This document shows, one piece after another, positions 32,813 to 42,203 of a stretch of 45,135 nt of DNA (position 1 is the first letter of the stretch; every line of letters starts with the position of its first letter). The notes beneath the pieces are model-generated. The model was not told the DNA's origin and did no database searches. It saw nothing but the letters and a program-made list of their open reading frames with translations. The position numbers and the translations under genes were made by a program. Source of the stretch: Bacteroidales bacterium (GTDB lineage Bacteria; Bacteroidota; Bacteroidia; Bacteroidales; UBA3824); assembly GCA_024413595.1 (NCBI GenBank), contig JAKSUC010000023.1, forward strand, positions 1-45,135. The letters run 5' to 3'.

Positions 32813-33826
32813 ATGAAAATAAAATATTTATTAATATTAGTAACATTTATAGCATTCAATTCTTGTTATAATTCAAATAATAACAACAAACAAGAGGAAA
32901 GTTATTATTTTAATATAAATAACGAAATTGGTTATAATTGGAATAATTCTATGATTGAAGTTCATAATAAAAATTTTAACAATAAAACATATTCTATATT
33001 TAAAGAAGTAGACAACAACAAAGCTAGTGGCTTAGATTATTTTATAGCAGGAGCAGCTGATTTAGTATCATCATATTTAAGTGGCGAAGCAACAACAGAA
33101 ACTATCGAAAATTTAGATTCTCAAGAATGGACTAATGGTCCTACAATTATTTGTGGACCTGTATATTATCAACACGAAACATTTGATATTGTTAGTTTTA
33201 GATCAAAATCATGTTTTTGTGGAGAAAAACCACAAATGCAATATGCAACATTAGGTTATGTAGAATATTCAAAAAAATACGAAGATGAAGATGATTTAGA
33301 AACTGCAACAGAATTTTATAATTCTCTTTTAAATCATTTTAATGCAAGTAATATGAAAATTATAGAAAAAAGTGAAAATTATTGCAAATATTCTGATGGA
33401 GAAACAGAAATTGGAGTATATCTATCTTTTGTAGAAGAAGGTATAATTTTTAAAGATAAACTTCCTGTGATAAATGTTGATTTTGTGTCAAATGTTCAGT
33501 TTCCTCAAACATCTAATAACTATAATAATACAGTCTCTACCAAATCATCAAAAACAACAAGTTCAAGTAATATAGGAGAATACCCATTCACAGCAACAAG
33601 AGAACTAACAAAATCAGAACTCAAAAATTATTCAAAATCAGAATTAAAAATAATGAGAAATGAAATTTATGCACGTCATGGTTATATTTTTAAAACTGAC
33701 GCAATGAAATCATATTTTGCACAGCAATCATGGTATGAGCCTAAATACAACAATGTTGATAAATATCTTAATTCGATTGAAATAAAAAACATTGCTACTA
33801 TTAAAAAAGTTGAAGACACTAAATAA
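32813..33826 (+). CDS. Lipoprotein with C-terminal YARHG domain
   Basis: 337 aa. Lipoprotein signal MKIKYLLILVTFIAFNSC, a middle region of unknown fold with a YxHETFDIVSFRSKSCFCG segment, a Ser/Thr-rich linker (about 235-260) and a C-terminal YARHG domain (about 265-330; LKIMRNEIYARHGYIFKTDAMKSYFAQQSWYEP). YARHG domains are extracellular and probably bind peptidoglycan or another envelope component. First of three same-strand genes of unknown role (gap 9 bases to the next). Confidence 0.82.
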   Translation: MKIKYLLILVTFIAFNSCYNSNNNNKQEESYYFNINNEIGYNWNNSMIEVHNKNFNNKTYSIFKEVDNNKASGLDYFIAGAADLVSSYLSGEATTETIENLDSQEWTNGPTIICGPVYYQHETFDIVSFRSKSCFCGEKPQMQYATLGYVEYSKKYEDEDDLETATEFYNSLLNHFNASNMKIIEKSENYCKYSDGETEIGVYLSFVEEGIIFKDKLPVINVDFVSNVQFPQTSNNYNNTVSTKSSKTTSSSNIGEYPFTATRELTKSELKNYSKSELKIMRNEIYARHGYIFKTDAMKSYFAQQSWYEPKYNNVDKYLNSIEIKNIATIKKVEDTK

Positions 33827-33835
33827 TAAGCAATT

Positions 33836-34789
33836 ATGAGACAATATACAGAAGAAGAAATTGATAAAATATTTTATTCAGACGACCTTTCTTTTTTGGA
33901 AGAAATGGTTGATAAGGTAAATCCAAATATTACAGATTTTACAAAAGAAATTAAATATACTAGATTAATACTAAACAAAAGATGCAAATTTGAATTACTT
34001 GATGTTTTTGAAACTGGTTCATTAAAAACTAAAGTTACATTCGAAGATTATGAATGGGTATTTGATGGAGACATAACAAATTTATATTATGATTCATTTT
34101 TTATAAATAATGGTAATATTCAATTTTTACAATCATATTATAAATCAGCAACAAATATACAAGTATATAAAAATCAAATTAAGTTATACAACAATTCAAT
34201 TATTGTATTTAATTCCGATACCAAACGCTTAGAAATGTATAAAATAGCAGAAGGTGTAAAACTTTTTGGAAACAACACATATGTAAAACAATTGCTAATA
34301 AATAATGGATTTGTTGTTTGGATTGACGGAATTGAAAATAATAACTTAGTAGAAAATTATGGAGCTAATAGAAATCAAAATAAATTAGACAATATAGAGA
34401 ATAATACAATAGAAACAAAAAAACGAAGCCCAATAATAATTATTACAATAATAATCTCAATTATTCTTCTTTTTGTATTTCCTCTTTCTTTTTTAATTAC
34501 AGTTCCTTTAATACTGATTATGCGTTCTTTAAAAAATGTAAAAGATGAAATAAATATAAGAAACACCAAAAAGAAAGAAGAAGAAGAAAAATATAAAGGA
34601 TTAACAGAAAGACAAATAGATTATCTAAAAATTGACGAATTAGCTAAAAAAAATAATATATCGAGAACAGAAGCATATCAAATGTATTATAAAATAGGGA
34701 AATATGAAACCGAATATGACAAGTATAAAAAAGAAGAAGAATTTAAAAAGCAAATGCAACGTTTCAATAGAAATTATGAAAATGATTAA
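33836..34789 (+). CDS. Hypothetical membrane protein with central hydrophobic segment
   Basis: 317 aa. About 185 hydrophilic N-terminal residues (MRQYTEEEIDKIFYSDDLSF..., rich in Tyr and Asn), one or two membrane helices (about 200-235, IIIITIIISIILLFVFPLSFLITVPLILIM), then a long charged coiled-coil-like tail (KKKEEEEKYKGLTERQIDYLK ... ending EEEFKKQMQRF). No family recognised. It follows the YARHG lipoprotein by 9 bases and is probably in the same transcript. Confidence 0.7.
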   Translation: MRQYTEEEIDKIFYSDDLSFLEEMVDKVNPNITDFTKEIKYTRLILNKRCKFELLDVFETGSLKTKVTFEDYEWVFDGDITNLYYDSFFINNGNIQFLQSYYKSATNIQVYKNQIKLYNNSIIVFNSDTKRLEMYKIAEGVKLFGNNTYVKQLLINNGFVVWIDGIENNNLVENYGANRNQNKLDNIENNTIETKKRSPIIIITIIISIILLFVFPLSFLITVPLILIMRSLKNVKDEINIRNTKKKEEEEKYKGLTERQIDYLKIDELAKKNNISRTEAYQMYYKIGKYETEYDKYKKEEEFKKQMQRFNRNYEND

Positions 34790-34826
34790 AATAAATATAG
34801 TATATAACAATTAATTCTAAAAAATT

Positions 34827-35201
34827 ATGAGAAATAGCAGATTAATGTATGATTATCTAATAGATTGTAACATACAACCAGAAGTAAAAAATGGCAGTTT
34901 AATTTTTGACTATGAAGGCGAGGTTTTTCTATACCTAAACAATGACGAAGATGATTCATATTTTGAAATTGATTTGCCTAATTTATATGAAGTTAATTCT
35001 TTTGAAATAAACAAAGCATTGAAAATTATTAATGAAATTAATAGTGGATTTAAATTAGTAAAATTAATTGAAAGTGATGGTCATATTCATGCAACAGCGC
35101 AAATTTTAATTGATTCATCACCTGAATTAGACGATTTAGTTCCAAGATTAGTTCACATGTTAATTGGAGCAAAAAATGAATTTAACAAATATATTAAATA
35201 A
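34827..35201 (+). CDS. Hypothetical protein, possibly YbjN/secretion-chaperone-like
   Basis: 124 aa, acidic and soluble. The alternation of strand and helix (LMYDYLIDCNIQPEVKNGSLIFDYEGEVFLYLNND..., then helices with VPRLVHMLIGAKNEF) resembles the YbjN/type III chaperone-like fold, which is only a structural guess. Same strand as the two genes before it (gap 37 bases) and followed by a hairpin terminator. Confidence 0.6.
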   Translation: MRNSRLMYDYLIDCNIQPEVKNGSLIFDYEGEVFLYLNNDEDDSYFEIDLPNLYEVNSFEINKALKIINEINSGFKLVKLIESDGHIHATAQILIDSSPELDDLVPRLVHMLIGAKNEFNKYIK

Positions 35202-35221
35202 TAAATCAAATAATTCAAAAC

Positions 35222-35262
35222 CCAACAGCATCATTTTATAATGATGCTGTTGGTATTATAAT
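35222..35262 (+). terminator. Hairpin terminator
   Basis: Perfect 14-bp stem (35222-35235 with 35240-35253), 4-base loop. Downstream is AT-rich rather than pure T. It ends the lipoprotein-membrane gene cluster and faces coaE. Confidence 0.75.
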
Positions 35263-35269
35263 ATAGATT

Positions 35270-35327
35270 AAATCCACACTTTTTACAGCGAATAATCAAA
35301 AAAATCCACACTTTTTACGCCGAATAA
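35270..35327. repeat. Two 26-base repeats downstream of coaE
   Basis: AAATCCACACTTTTTACAGC+GAATAA (35270-35295) and the same with GC for AG (35302-35327). A third copy flanks the coaE fragment at 23954-23979. Confidence 0.85.
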
Positions 35328-35330
35328 ATC

Positions 35331-35903
35331 TTAATTATTTATTATCTCCTTTACTTGCTCAATAACAGAATGTTTATTATCATTAATTATTGAATAATTA
35401 CAAAATTTTTGATTTTCACTATCATCAAGTTGATTAGAAATTCTAGCTTTAATGGCATCTATTGAAAGATTGTCGCGTTTAGCCACTCGTTCAAGTCTAA
35501 TATTTAAAGGAGCTGTAACTAAGACATTAAAATCAGTAAATTTATAAAATCCACTTTGAACTAAAATTGCACTTTCAATTATTATAAAGTCTTTGTTTTT
35601 ATTATTTTCTACAAAAACATCAAAAGCACTTTTTACAAGAGGATGAATTATTGTATTTAGTTTTTCTAATAAATTAGGATTTGAAAAAACTAGTTTACTA
35701 ACAGTTTTTCTATCTAATTGATTATTGATATATATATCATTTCCAAAAAGTTTTTTTGTTTCTGATATAGCATATTGATTATTATTTTGAATAAATTTAG
35801 CTTCATTGTCTGCAATAAAAACAACAGAATTAAAATATGTAAATACTTTAGCAATAGTAGATTTACCAGAACCTATACCACCAGTTAAACCAATAATTTT
35901 CAT
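35331..35903 (-). CDS. coaE: Dephospho-CoA kinase
   Basis: 190 aa, normal length. P-loop GGIGSGKST at residues 7-15, the lid/CoA-binding region NTIIHPLVKSAFDVF, VLVTAPLNIRLERVAKRD and the conserved Arg of IKARISNQ. It phosphorylates the ribose 3'-OH of dephospho-CoA, the last step of CoA synthesis. The start overlaps the end of the YbbR gene by 4 bases, and it is the last gene of the leftward operon. A diverged fragment of the same gene is at 23996-24363. Confidence 0.95.
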   Translation of the reverse strand: MKIIGLTGGIGSGKSTIAKVFTYFNSVVFIADNEAKFIQNNNQYAISETKKLFGNDIYINNQLDRKTVSKLVFSNPNLLEKLNTIIHPLVKSAFDVFVENNKNKDFIIIESAILVQSGFYKFTDFNVLVTAPLNIRLERVAKRDNLSIDAIKARISNQLDDSENQKFCNYSIINDNKHSVIEQVKEIINN

Positions 35904-36937
35904 AATTTCATATAATCTAAGTTTCTTTCAATCAAATATTCTACCGATTCAGGATTAATTCTAATATCAGTTACGCCAAATTTATCAGGGAAACGATTTA
36001 AAATAATAGGTAAAAAATTTACATTTGAATGATTATTTAATTCATTATAATCCACCACTATAGAAAACATATCTTTATTTATTTTTTGATAATTGTTCCA
36101 ACCAACATAAAATTTAACAACAGCTGTTTGTGGAAAAATTCTCATAACAACACTATCTGGAACATTAATTTGTTGAATAGGTATTTCAATAGATTGTTCT
36201 GTAAATTTTTCTACATTAATTTTCAAATCAGTATACAATAACTTACAATCAACTTCTTCTGGAAGAGAAAAATTTAAATGTCTAACAATAGTATCTTGAA
36301 GATTAAGCAATTCAATAAATTCAGTTTTTATTTGATAAACAGAATCTGCAATACTAGCTGCTACAATAATTTCTGCACTATCAGGAACTAAATTTATCCC
36401 ATCAGAAGCTCGATATTGACTTGCAAAAGAAATATTAGCATCAAGAATAATAGGAACTCTTTTTGTAACAGATTGACTAAAATCTAAAAAGATAGAATCA
36501 GGTTCAACAGAAATAAATTTAAATTCAGCAGGCAATTGAACTTCAATTTGTTGACGAATATCTTCGTCAGAAATAAACATAATAGTTGAATCAGCATTTG
36601 GTACATTTTGCAATGTTAATTTTGACAAATCAACTCTAATATAATCTTGAAATCCACCAAAAGATAATAATTTAGAACCTTTTGCTGATAGTTTAATTTT
36701 TAAATTTGTAGTTGTTGTTCCTGATTTAAGAATTTTATCCTTAGGAATATTAATATATTCTATTCTAAATTCTTTAGTAGGTTCAATATTACTTCCTGTT
36801 TTATTTAAAAACCAAAATAATGTAGCTAAAACTAGCGAAACTAAATAAACCAATAAATTATTATTGATTTTAATTCGTCGTAGTTTAATAAAAAAGGCTT
36901 TAGTATTTCTAATCCATTTTATTAAATCAAATGTCAT
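35900..36937 (-). CDS. YbbR-like domain protein (CdaR-related)
   Basis: 345 aa. A short cytoplasmic basic N-terminus, one membrane helix (about 28-47, LLVYLVSLVLATLFWFLN), then YbbR-like beta domains on the outside. In Firmicutes CdaR regulates the diadenylate cyclase; Bacteroidota homologues commonly lie next to coaE and their role is unclear. It overlaps coaE by 4 bases and follows the TPR gene by 2 bases. Confidence 0.85.
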   Translation of the reverse strand: MTFDLIKWIRNTKAFFIKLRRIKINNNLLVYLVSLVLATLFWFLNKTGSNIEPTKEFRIEYINIPKDKILKSGTTTTNLKIKLSAKGSKLLSFGGFQDYIRVDLSKLTLQNVPNADSTIMFISDEDIRQQIEVQLPAEFKFISVEPDSIFLDFSQSVTKRVPIILDANISFASQYRASDGINLVPDSAEIIVAASIADSVYQIKTEFIELLNLQDTIVRHLNFSLPEEVDCKLLYTDLKINVEKFTEQSIEIPIQQINVPDSVVMRIFPQTAVVKFYVGWNNYQKINKDMFSIVVDYNELNNHSNVNFLPIILNRFPDKFGVTDIRINPESVEYLIERNLDYMKL

Positions 36938-36939
36938 AG

Positions 36940-38133
36940 TTATCTATATTTTACTAAATAATCGTTAGCTTTATATTGTTTATATTTTAAAGCTAAATTC
37001 CAATCAGATTTAGCTTTATCTTTATTACCATTAAAATAGTATGCTAAACCACGCCAAAGAAAAATATCATATAATTTATTATTTAAATCAATGGCTTTAC
37101 AAAAATCATTTATTGACAAATCAAATGCTTCAGATTTATAATAAATTAATCCTCTTATTCTATAAAAATTTGCATCTTTTTCAATCGATTTGTTTAAACA
37201 TTTTAAAGCATCTATACAATTGTTTTGCATAGCCATTGATTCAGAAGCTATCAAAATTGATTCTTGATTTTTAGGAAATAATAATAAATATAATTTTGAA
37301 TATTTTTCTGCTTCTAAATATCTATTATTTAAGAAATAAGCTTTTGAAACTTTAAGAAAATTATCAAATAATAATTCATTATTTTTTAATGCTAATAAAT
37401 AATATTCAACTGATTTTGAATATTTATGAGCAATAAACAATATATCTGCATATTTGTTTAAATATTCAGAATTATTATGTTTTAATTTTAAAGCTTGTTC
37501 TATGTCAGGTATTGCAGATTTATAATTGTTATCTATCATATAAGCACAAGATCTTAAAAACCAAGCTTTATGATTATTTTTATGTTTTTTTATAATTGGA
37601 TTTAAAACTTGAAAAGCATCAATTGCTCTATTTTTATTTATATAATATTCTGCAATTTCTAATTGTTTAGTAATTTCATTATCCTTAACTTTTTTCATCA
37701 ATGTTGACCATTGTGGATATTGTTTTAAAATTTCAAAATCATTATCTGCTGATAATTTTGCAGAAGACTCATTAAAATAACCATCAAAATAATTGTTTAA
37801 AACAATAAATGCAGAATCAATTTTATTTATTTTAATATAAGCTTTAGCAATATTAAAATGTGATATTCTTTTTTGTGTTTTTTCGGCTGATTTATAATAA
37901 TTTATAGCATCAGAATATTTTTCCAAAGCAAACTGAATATCACCCATAAAATTAAGCAATAATGGATTTGATTTTTTAACCAAAACATTTTTCATTATAT
38001 TATTAGCCAAATCGAAATCTCCATTAACAAAAGCCACCATAGATTTTTGAGATTCAGAAATAGTATCAATCTGACAAATAGCTTTTAAAGGTAAAGATAA
38101 AGCTAACAGAAATATATATAAATATGTTTTCAT
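36940..38133 (-). CDS. Periplasmic TPR-repeat protein
   Basis: 397 aa. Signal peptide (MKTYLYIFLLALSLPLKAIC) and about eight tetratricopeptide repeats through the whole length (NFMGDIQFALEKYSDAINYYKSAEK; WFLRSCAYMIDNNYKSAIPDIEQAL; LYDIFLWRGLAYYFNGNKDKAKSDWNLALK). Probably an envelope scaffold. Sits 3 bases after the T9SS-sorted protein and 2 bases before the YbbR gene in a tight operon. Confidence 0.85.
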   Translation of the reverse strand: MKTYLYIFLLALSLPLKAICQIDTISESQKSMVAFVNGDFDLANNIMKNVLVKKSNPLLLNFMGDIQFALEKYSDAINYYKSAEKTQKRISHFNIAKAYIKINKIDSAFIVLNNYFDGYFNESSAKLSADNDFEILKQYPQWSTLMKKVKDNEITKQLEIAEYYINKNRAIDAFQVLNPIIKKHKNNHKAWFLRSCAYMIDNNYKSAIPDIEQALKLKHNNSEYLNKYADILFIAHKYSKSVEYYLLALKNNELLFDNFLKVSKAYFLNNRYLEAEKYSKLYLLLFPKNQESILIASESMAMQNNCIDALKCLNKSIEKDANFYRIRGLIYYKSEAFDLSINDFCKAIDLNNKLYDIFLWRGLAYYFNGNKDKAKSDWNLALKYKQYKANDYLVKYR

Positions 38134-38136
38134 AAA

Positions 38137-40770
38137 TTATTCATCAGTTTTGTTAGTAAATATTGTGATATATCCTTCAAGATTACGCTCTTCTAATCCC
38201 GAAAGACGATGTTCATAAACAGTACAACGATAAAAATAAACACCATCAGGAACAATTTGACCACTATTTTTATCAGTTCCATCCCAATTTATATCAGGAT
38301 CATTAGTAGTATAAACAACATGTCCCCAACGATTTGTGATTGTCATATCTATGTGATCTATAAATTGATAAGGGTAAGGATGAAAAATATCATTTTTCCC
38401 ATCTCCATTGGGTGTAAAAACATTTGGTAATCTATAATAATCACAAGCATCAATACAAGAACGTAATTGAGATTCTAAATCAGATGAATTACCAGATAAA
38501 TCAGTTGCAGTAACAACATAACACCCTGCCATTCCTTTAGTTGGATGATGTTCGTATGATAAAATTTCTGGTTCTAAATCCGCTATTTTTTCTAGTGAAC
38601 CATCCATTGTTTCAGAATAAAAAACATGATATTTAGCCACATCTAAACCAAAAATTGTATCAGGATACCATTCTAATTTATTTATAGCATCACTACATAA
38701 AGATTGTAAATTTAATTTAACACGAGGTGGAATTGTATCAATAGGTGTTCCACAAGCAATTTGTGACCAATTTTCTATATGAGTAGGTAAACCTTCTTCT
38801 GAATAAAAACCTATTGTTTTAATTTTATAACAATATTCAACATCATTCTCAAGATTTTTGTCTAAGTAAGTACCATCAGTAGAAAAGCCAACTGAATCAA
38901 AATCCATTTTACCAGGATCTCTACGATAAATAACGAAAGTATCATTTTGCCAAGGTACATCTGCTTCGTAACTTAAACGAATACTTTGAGATTCACAACT
39001 AAGTTTTAAAAATACAGTAGATGCCATTGACGCAGAACCAACCGAATTCCAAGCCCCTGTTTCTTGATTTCTATTTGTAAATGTTATTTTATAAATACTA
39101 CCTTTTGAATATGTATCTATATTTGAATGTGTAAATGTAGTATCTTCTATACCATTTATTTCAAACGGATTAGTATAAATACCATCATATATCCCCAAAC
39201 TAGGATATAATAAATAAGCGTAAGGTGGAAGAACTACACTTTTATCTAAATCTTTAGGAGTTGTCCACTCTAAATATATTTCGCCATTATCTTTGTCAGT
39301 TTGATTTACTGTAGCTTTTGTAAAAATAATAGTACCTCTTGATAATAAAGAACAAGCATTTTCTGACACTTGACTTTCTGCACCATCAGGAAATATTGCT
39401 GTTATTCTATAACAATATCTAAAACCAGTGGCAAGACCAATTCCATTGTTATCGTCAATAAAAATTGTGTCATTAATATCATTTATAGTTTTAATTAATT
39501 CATAACCAGATTCCGCAGGCAGACCTGTTTCACAAATACCAGGTTGATAATTATCTAAACGTTTTGTTCTATAAATTTTATAACCACTAGCTTTATCATT
39601 ACCTCCATTATTCCACGTTAATTTAATACTACTATTTGTAGGAGAAATACTTGTAATAATAGGCGGAGGAGCAATAACTGTTATTTTTGCTTTACGATAA
39701 TCAGTTAAAGGAACTAAAACATCGTTATCAACAGCGCGAAACAAAACTTCGTATGGCATACGTTGAACATGATCTTTAATAGTTTGCCAACGGAAATATC
39801 CTATTTGATTAGATGCCCAATTATTAGGAGTATAAAAAGTAGCAGGACTATTTTCTAATTCAAAAACACCACCTGATGCAGTTAATTGAACTTTATCTTT
39901 AATATCATTATCCCAAGCCGTAACTTTAAACTCTAAACATGAATCTGCCACAACACAATGATTAGCGATATTGTCAATTATTGGTGTATGATTATCTGTA
40001 TCTATAACTTCCACTTGAATATCTCTCAAAATTGTACTAATTAAAACGCCGTTACGCCATTCCTCTATGGTCATAGCTGCATTATAAGTTCCAACTTTAG
40101 AAGGAGCATCCCACACAAAGTCACCTGTATAAGGATCAACATAAATTTCATTAGTAACTGGAGGTAATGTATATCCAACAATTTCCTTTCCATTTTCAGA
40201 CAAACAAGTTGAAATTTTATAACTTAAACTATCTCCATCAGGATCCCATGCACCAGGATTGTGAATAAATTTTTTGTTTAAAGCAGCCATATCCATTGGT
40301 GCATTAAGCAATATAGGAGAAGAATTGTTGCCTACAACAGAACTAATTGTTAAAATGGTTTTTAATGCAAAATAAGTATTTACTGAATTTGGAATATTTA
40401 GCACACCTTCATTTCTATTAGGATCTTCCATATACAATTCATATACACCAGGTCCACTAAAAGTGTGTTCTCCAATATAAACATTTTTACACAAATTAGC
40501 TATTCCAAAATTAGAACCATCGTCTAAATATGTTTTAGAAATACGAGGTAAAATTTCTGGGTCGGTTCCATCACCACAATTTAAGGGTAATTCATCTCGA
40601 TCTGCTTCTGTTAGTGTATAACAATAAGTATAAATAATTAATTTATATTTATATCCAGAAATATGTTCATATAAAATTTCACCTGCTCTATTATGAGTAG
40701 AATATCCAGGTATTGAAATAATCATCAAAATAAAAACTAAAATTATAAAATATAATGATTTCCTTTGCAT
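38137..40770 (-). CDS. T9SS type B sorting / gliding-motility-associated C-terminal domain protein
   Basis: 877 aa. Signal peptide (MQRKSLYFIILVFILMIISIPGYS), a THNRAGEI-type N-terminal region with Ig/cadherin-like beta domains, fibronectin type III-like modules (about 360-730; GYKIYRTKRL, YCYRITAIFPDGAESQVSENAC), and a C-terminal sorting domain (about 785-877) with VFTPNGDGKNDIF, NRWGHVVYTT, WDGTDKNSG and VPDGVYFYRC. The last domain directs export by the type IX secretion system and surface attachment. First gene of the operon leading to coaE; own promoter at 40840-40847. Confidence 0.92.
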   Translation of the reverse strand: MQRKSLYFIILVFILMIISIPGYSTHNRAGEILYEHISGYKYKLIIYTYCYTLTEADRDELPLNCGDGTDPEILPRISKTYLDDGSNFGIANLCKNVYIGEHTFSGPGVYELYMEDPNRNEGVLNIPNSVNTYFALKTILTISSVVGNNSSPILLNAPMDMAALNKKFIHNPGAWDPDGDSLSYKISTCLSENGKEIVGYTLPPVTNEIYVDPYTGDFVWDAPSKVGTYNAAMTIEEWRNGVLISTILRDIQVEVIDTDNHTPIIDNIANHCVVADSCLEFKVTAWDNDIKDKVQLTASGGVFELENSPATFYTPNNWASNQIGYFRWQTIKDHVQRMPYEVLFRAVDNDVLVPLTDYRKAKITVIAPPPIITSISPTNSSIKLTWNNGGNDKASGYKIYRTKRLDNYQPGICETGLPAESGYELIKTINDINDTIFIDDNNGIGLATGFRYCYRITAIFPDGAESQVSENACSLLSRGTIIFTKATVNQTDKDNGEIYLEWTTPKDLDKSVVLPPYAYLLYPSLGIYDGIYTNPFEINGIEDTTFTHSNIDTYSKGSIYKITFTNRNQETGAWNSVGSASMASTVFLKLSCESQSIRLSYEADVPWQNDTFVIYRRDPGKMDFDSVGFSTDGTYLDKNLENDVEYCYKIKTIGFYSEEGLPTHIENWSQIACGTPIDTIPPRVKLNLQSLCSDAINKLEWYPDTIFGLDVAKYHVFYSETMDGSLEKIADLEPEILSYEHHPTKGMAGCYVVTATDLSGNSSDLESQLRSCIDACDYYRLPNVFTPNGDGKNDIFHPYPYQFIDHIDMTITNRWGHVVYTTNDPDINWDGTDKNSGQIVPDGVYFYRCTVYEHRLSGLEERNLEGYITIFTNKTDE

Positions 40771-40839
40771 TTGCTGTAATTTTTATAAATAATAATTTTG
40801 GAATAATATATTTCAAAAAAATATTTAATATAATTTGTA

Positions 40840-40847
40840 CAAATTTA
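40840..40847 (-). promoter_or_regulatory. -7 element of the T9SS protein-coaE operon
   Basis: Minus-strand TAAATTTG matches TAnnTTTG, about 70 bases before the start codon at 40770. The divergent region up to 40993 has no gene. Confidence 0.5.
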
Positions 40848-40993
40848 GATATTTTTTTTATTTTTATGGTCGCAAGTAAAAAAAATAAAACAAATAGCTA
40901 AGTCTTTAAATTTTTTTAACGAATTAGTTTATTATATAATAAATTACTATTGTTTTATTTTTAATATTAATAATATTTTATAAATACAAAATT

Positions 40994-42079
40994 ATGAACA
41001 TCAATCAATCATTATTTCAAATATTAAAAAACGATGATTTTAGTTTTATCTATTTAGGAAAATTTGACAACATAGTTTTAGGAATAACAACAGAATTATT
41101 AAAAAATTATATGACTCAGAACGAAGATTCTGAAGGTAAAAAAAATAAACTTTCTTTTTTATTAATAGAAAGTTTTCAAAATATTCTTAGATATGGACTT
41201 GCGGGACGAGGCAGCGAAAATAAAAATGGTGAAATTTTTATTGTTAGAAATATTGAAGGATGTTATTATATAACAACAGGAAATTTTATAGAAAATTCAA
41301 AAATAGAAACAATAACCTCTAAACTAGAAAAGGTAAACTCTCTAAATCAAGATGAATTAAAACAAATGTTTGTTGCCACATTAACAAACAAACAATTATC
41401 TAAAGAAGGTGGTGCTGGATTAGGTTTTGTTGAAATGATTAGAAAAACTAAAGAAAAATTAGAATATCATTTTACTAAAATTAACGATGAACGTTCTTTT
41501 TTTTATTTTCAACTAAAATTAAAAAAATCCGAATTAGAAGCGCCTACTGTTGATATTTTAGAAGCTAAACAAATTAAAGAATTGATGGAAAATAACAATA
41601 GATTTATTGCTATAAAAGGAGATTTTAATAGGGCAACAGTAAATCAATTATTATCAGTGGCTGAAAACAATATTATAGAACAAACATCTGAACTAAAAAC
41701 TCAACGAAAAGTATATCATATAATGGTTGAAATGGTTCAGAATATTGCAAAACATGCTTTGACTGATAATAATAATAGACATAATGGTTTATTTTCAATA
41801 GGAAACTATTTAAATAAATATATTTTGTCGGCATCTAACATTATTGCAGAAAACGATTTAGAGCAACTAAAAAAATATATCGAAAAACTTAATTCTAAAA
41901 CAGTTGACGAACTTAATGAATATTATAAACATATTTTACGAAATGGACATCAAGATATCAATATGTCTTCTGGATTAGGTTTAATAGACATTGCTAGAGA
42001 TAGTTCTATAAAAATTAATGATTTATATTCAAAAATTGAAAATAACTCAAATTTATTTACTATTGAATGCGAAATTTAA
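40994..42079 (+). CDS. Tandem double SiaB-like protein kinase (DUF6272 type)
   Basis: 361 aa made of two GHKL-ATPase kinase domains in one chain. Domain 1 (about 1-180) has the N-box ESFQNILRYG (Glu59, Asn63) and G-box GGAGLGFVEM; domain 2 (about 181-361) has EMVQNIAKHA and SSGLGLIDIA. SiaB-type kinases phosphorylate the small SiaC phosphoprotein in a partner switch that, in Pseudomonas, controls a diguanylate cyclase. Known SiaB proteins have one domain of about 180 residues, so this is a fused pair. The SiaC-like gene follows 124 bases downstream with its own promoter. No SiaA phosphatase or GGDEF gene is in the window. Confidence 0.85.
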   Translation: MNINQSLFQILKNDDFSFIYLGKFDNIVLGITTELLKNYMTQNEDSEGKKNKLSFLLIESFQNILRYGLAGRGSENKNGEIFIVRNIEGCYYITTGNFIENSKIETITSKLEKVNSLNQDELKQMFVATLTNKQLSKEGGAGLGFVEMIRKTKEKLEYHFTKINDERSFFYFQLKLKKSELEAPTVDILEAKQIKELMENNNRFIAIKGDFNRATVNQLLSVAENNIIEQTSELKTQRKVYHIMVEMVQNIAKHALTDNNNRHNGLFSIGNYLNKYILSASNIIAENDLEQLKKYIEKLNSKTVDELNEYYKHILRNGHQDINMSSGLGLIDIARDSSIKINDLYSKIENNSNLFTIECEI

Positions 42080-42169
42080 ATTTAATTATTTATTATTGCA
42101 TTAAAATAATAAATAGAACTTAACCTAAAAAATAATTCAAAATATTTTCATTTTTACATTAATAAGATG

Positions 42170-42177
42170 TATATTTG
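42170..42177 (+). promoter_or_regulatory. -7 element of the SiaC-like gene
   Basis: TATATTTG matches TAnnTTTG, 27 bases before the ATG at 42204, so the phosphoprotein can be made separately from the kinase. Confidence 0.6.
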
Positions 42178-42203
42178 TAAAATATGACAAATATCCTAAA
42201 ACA

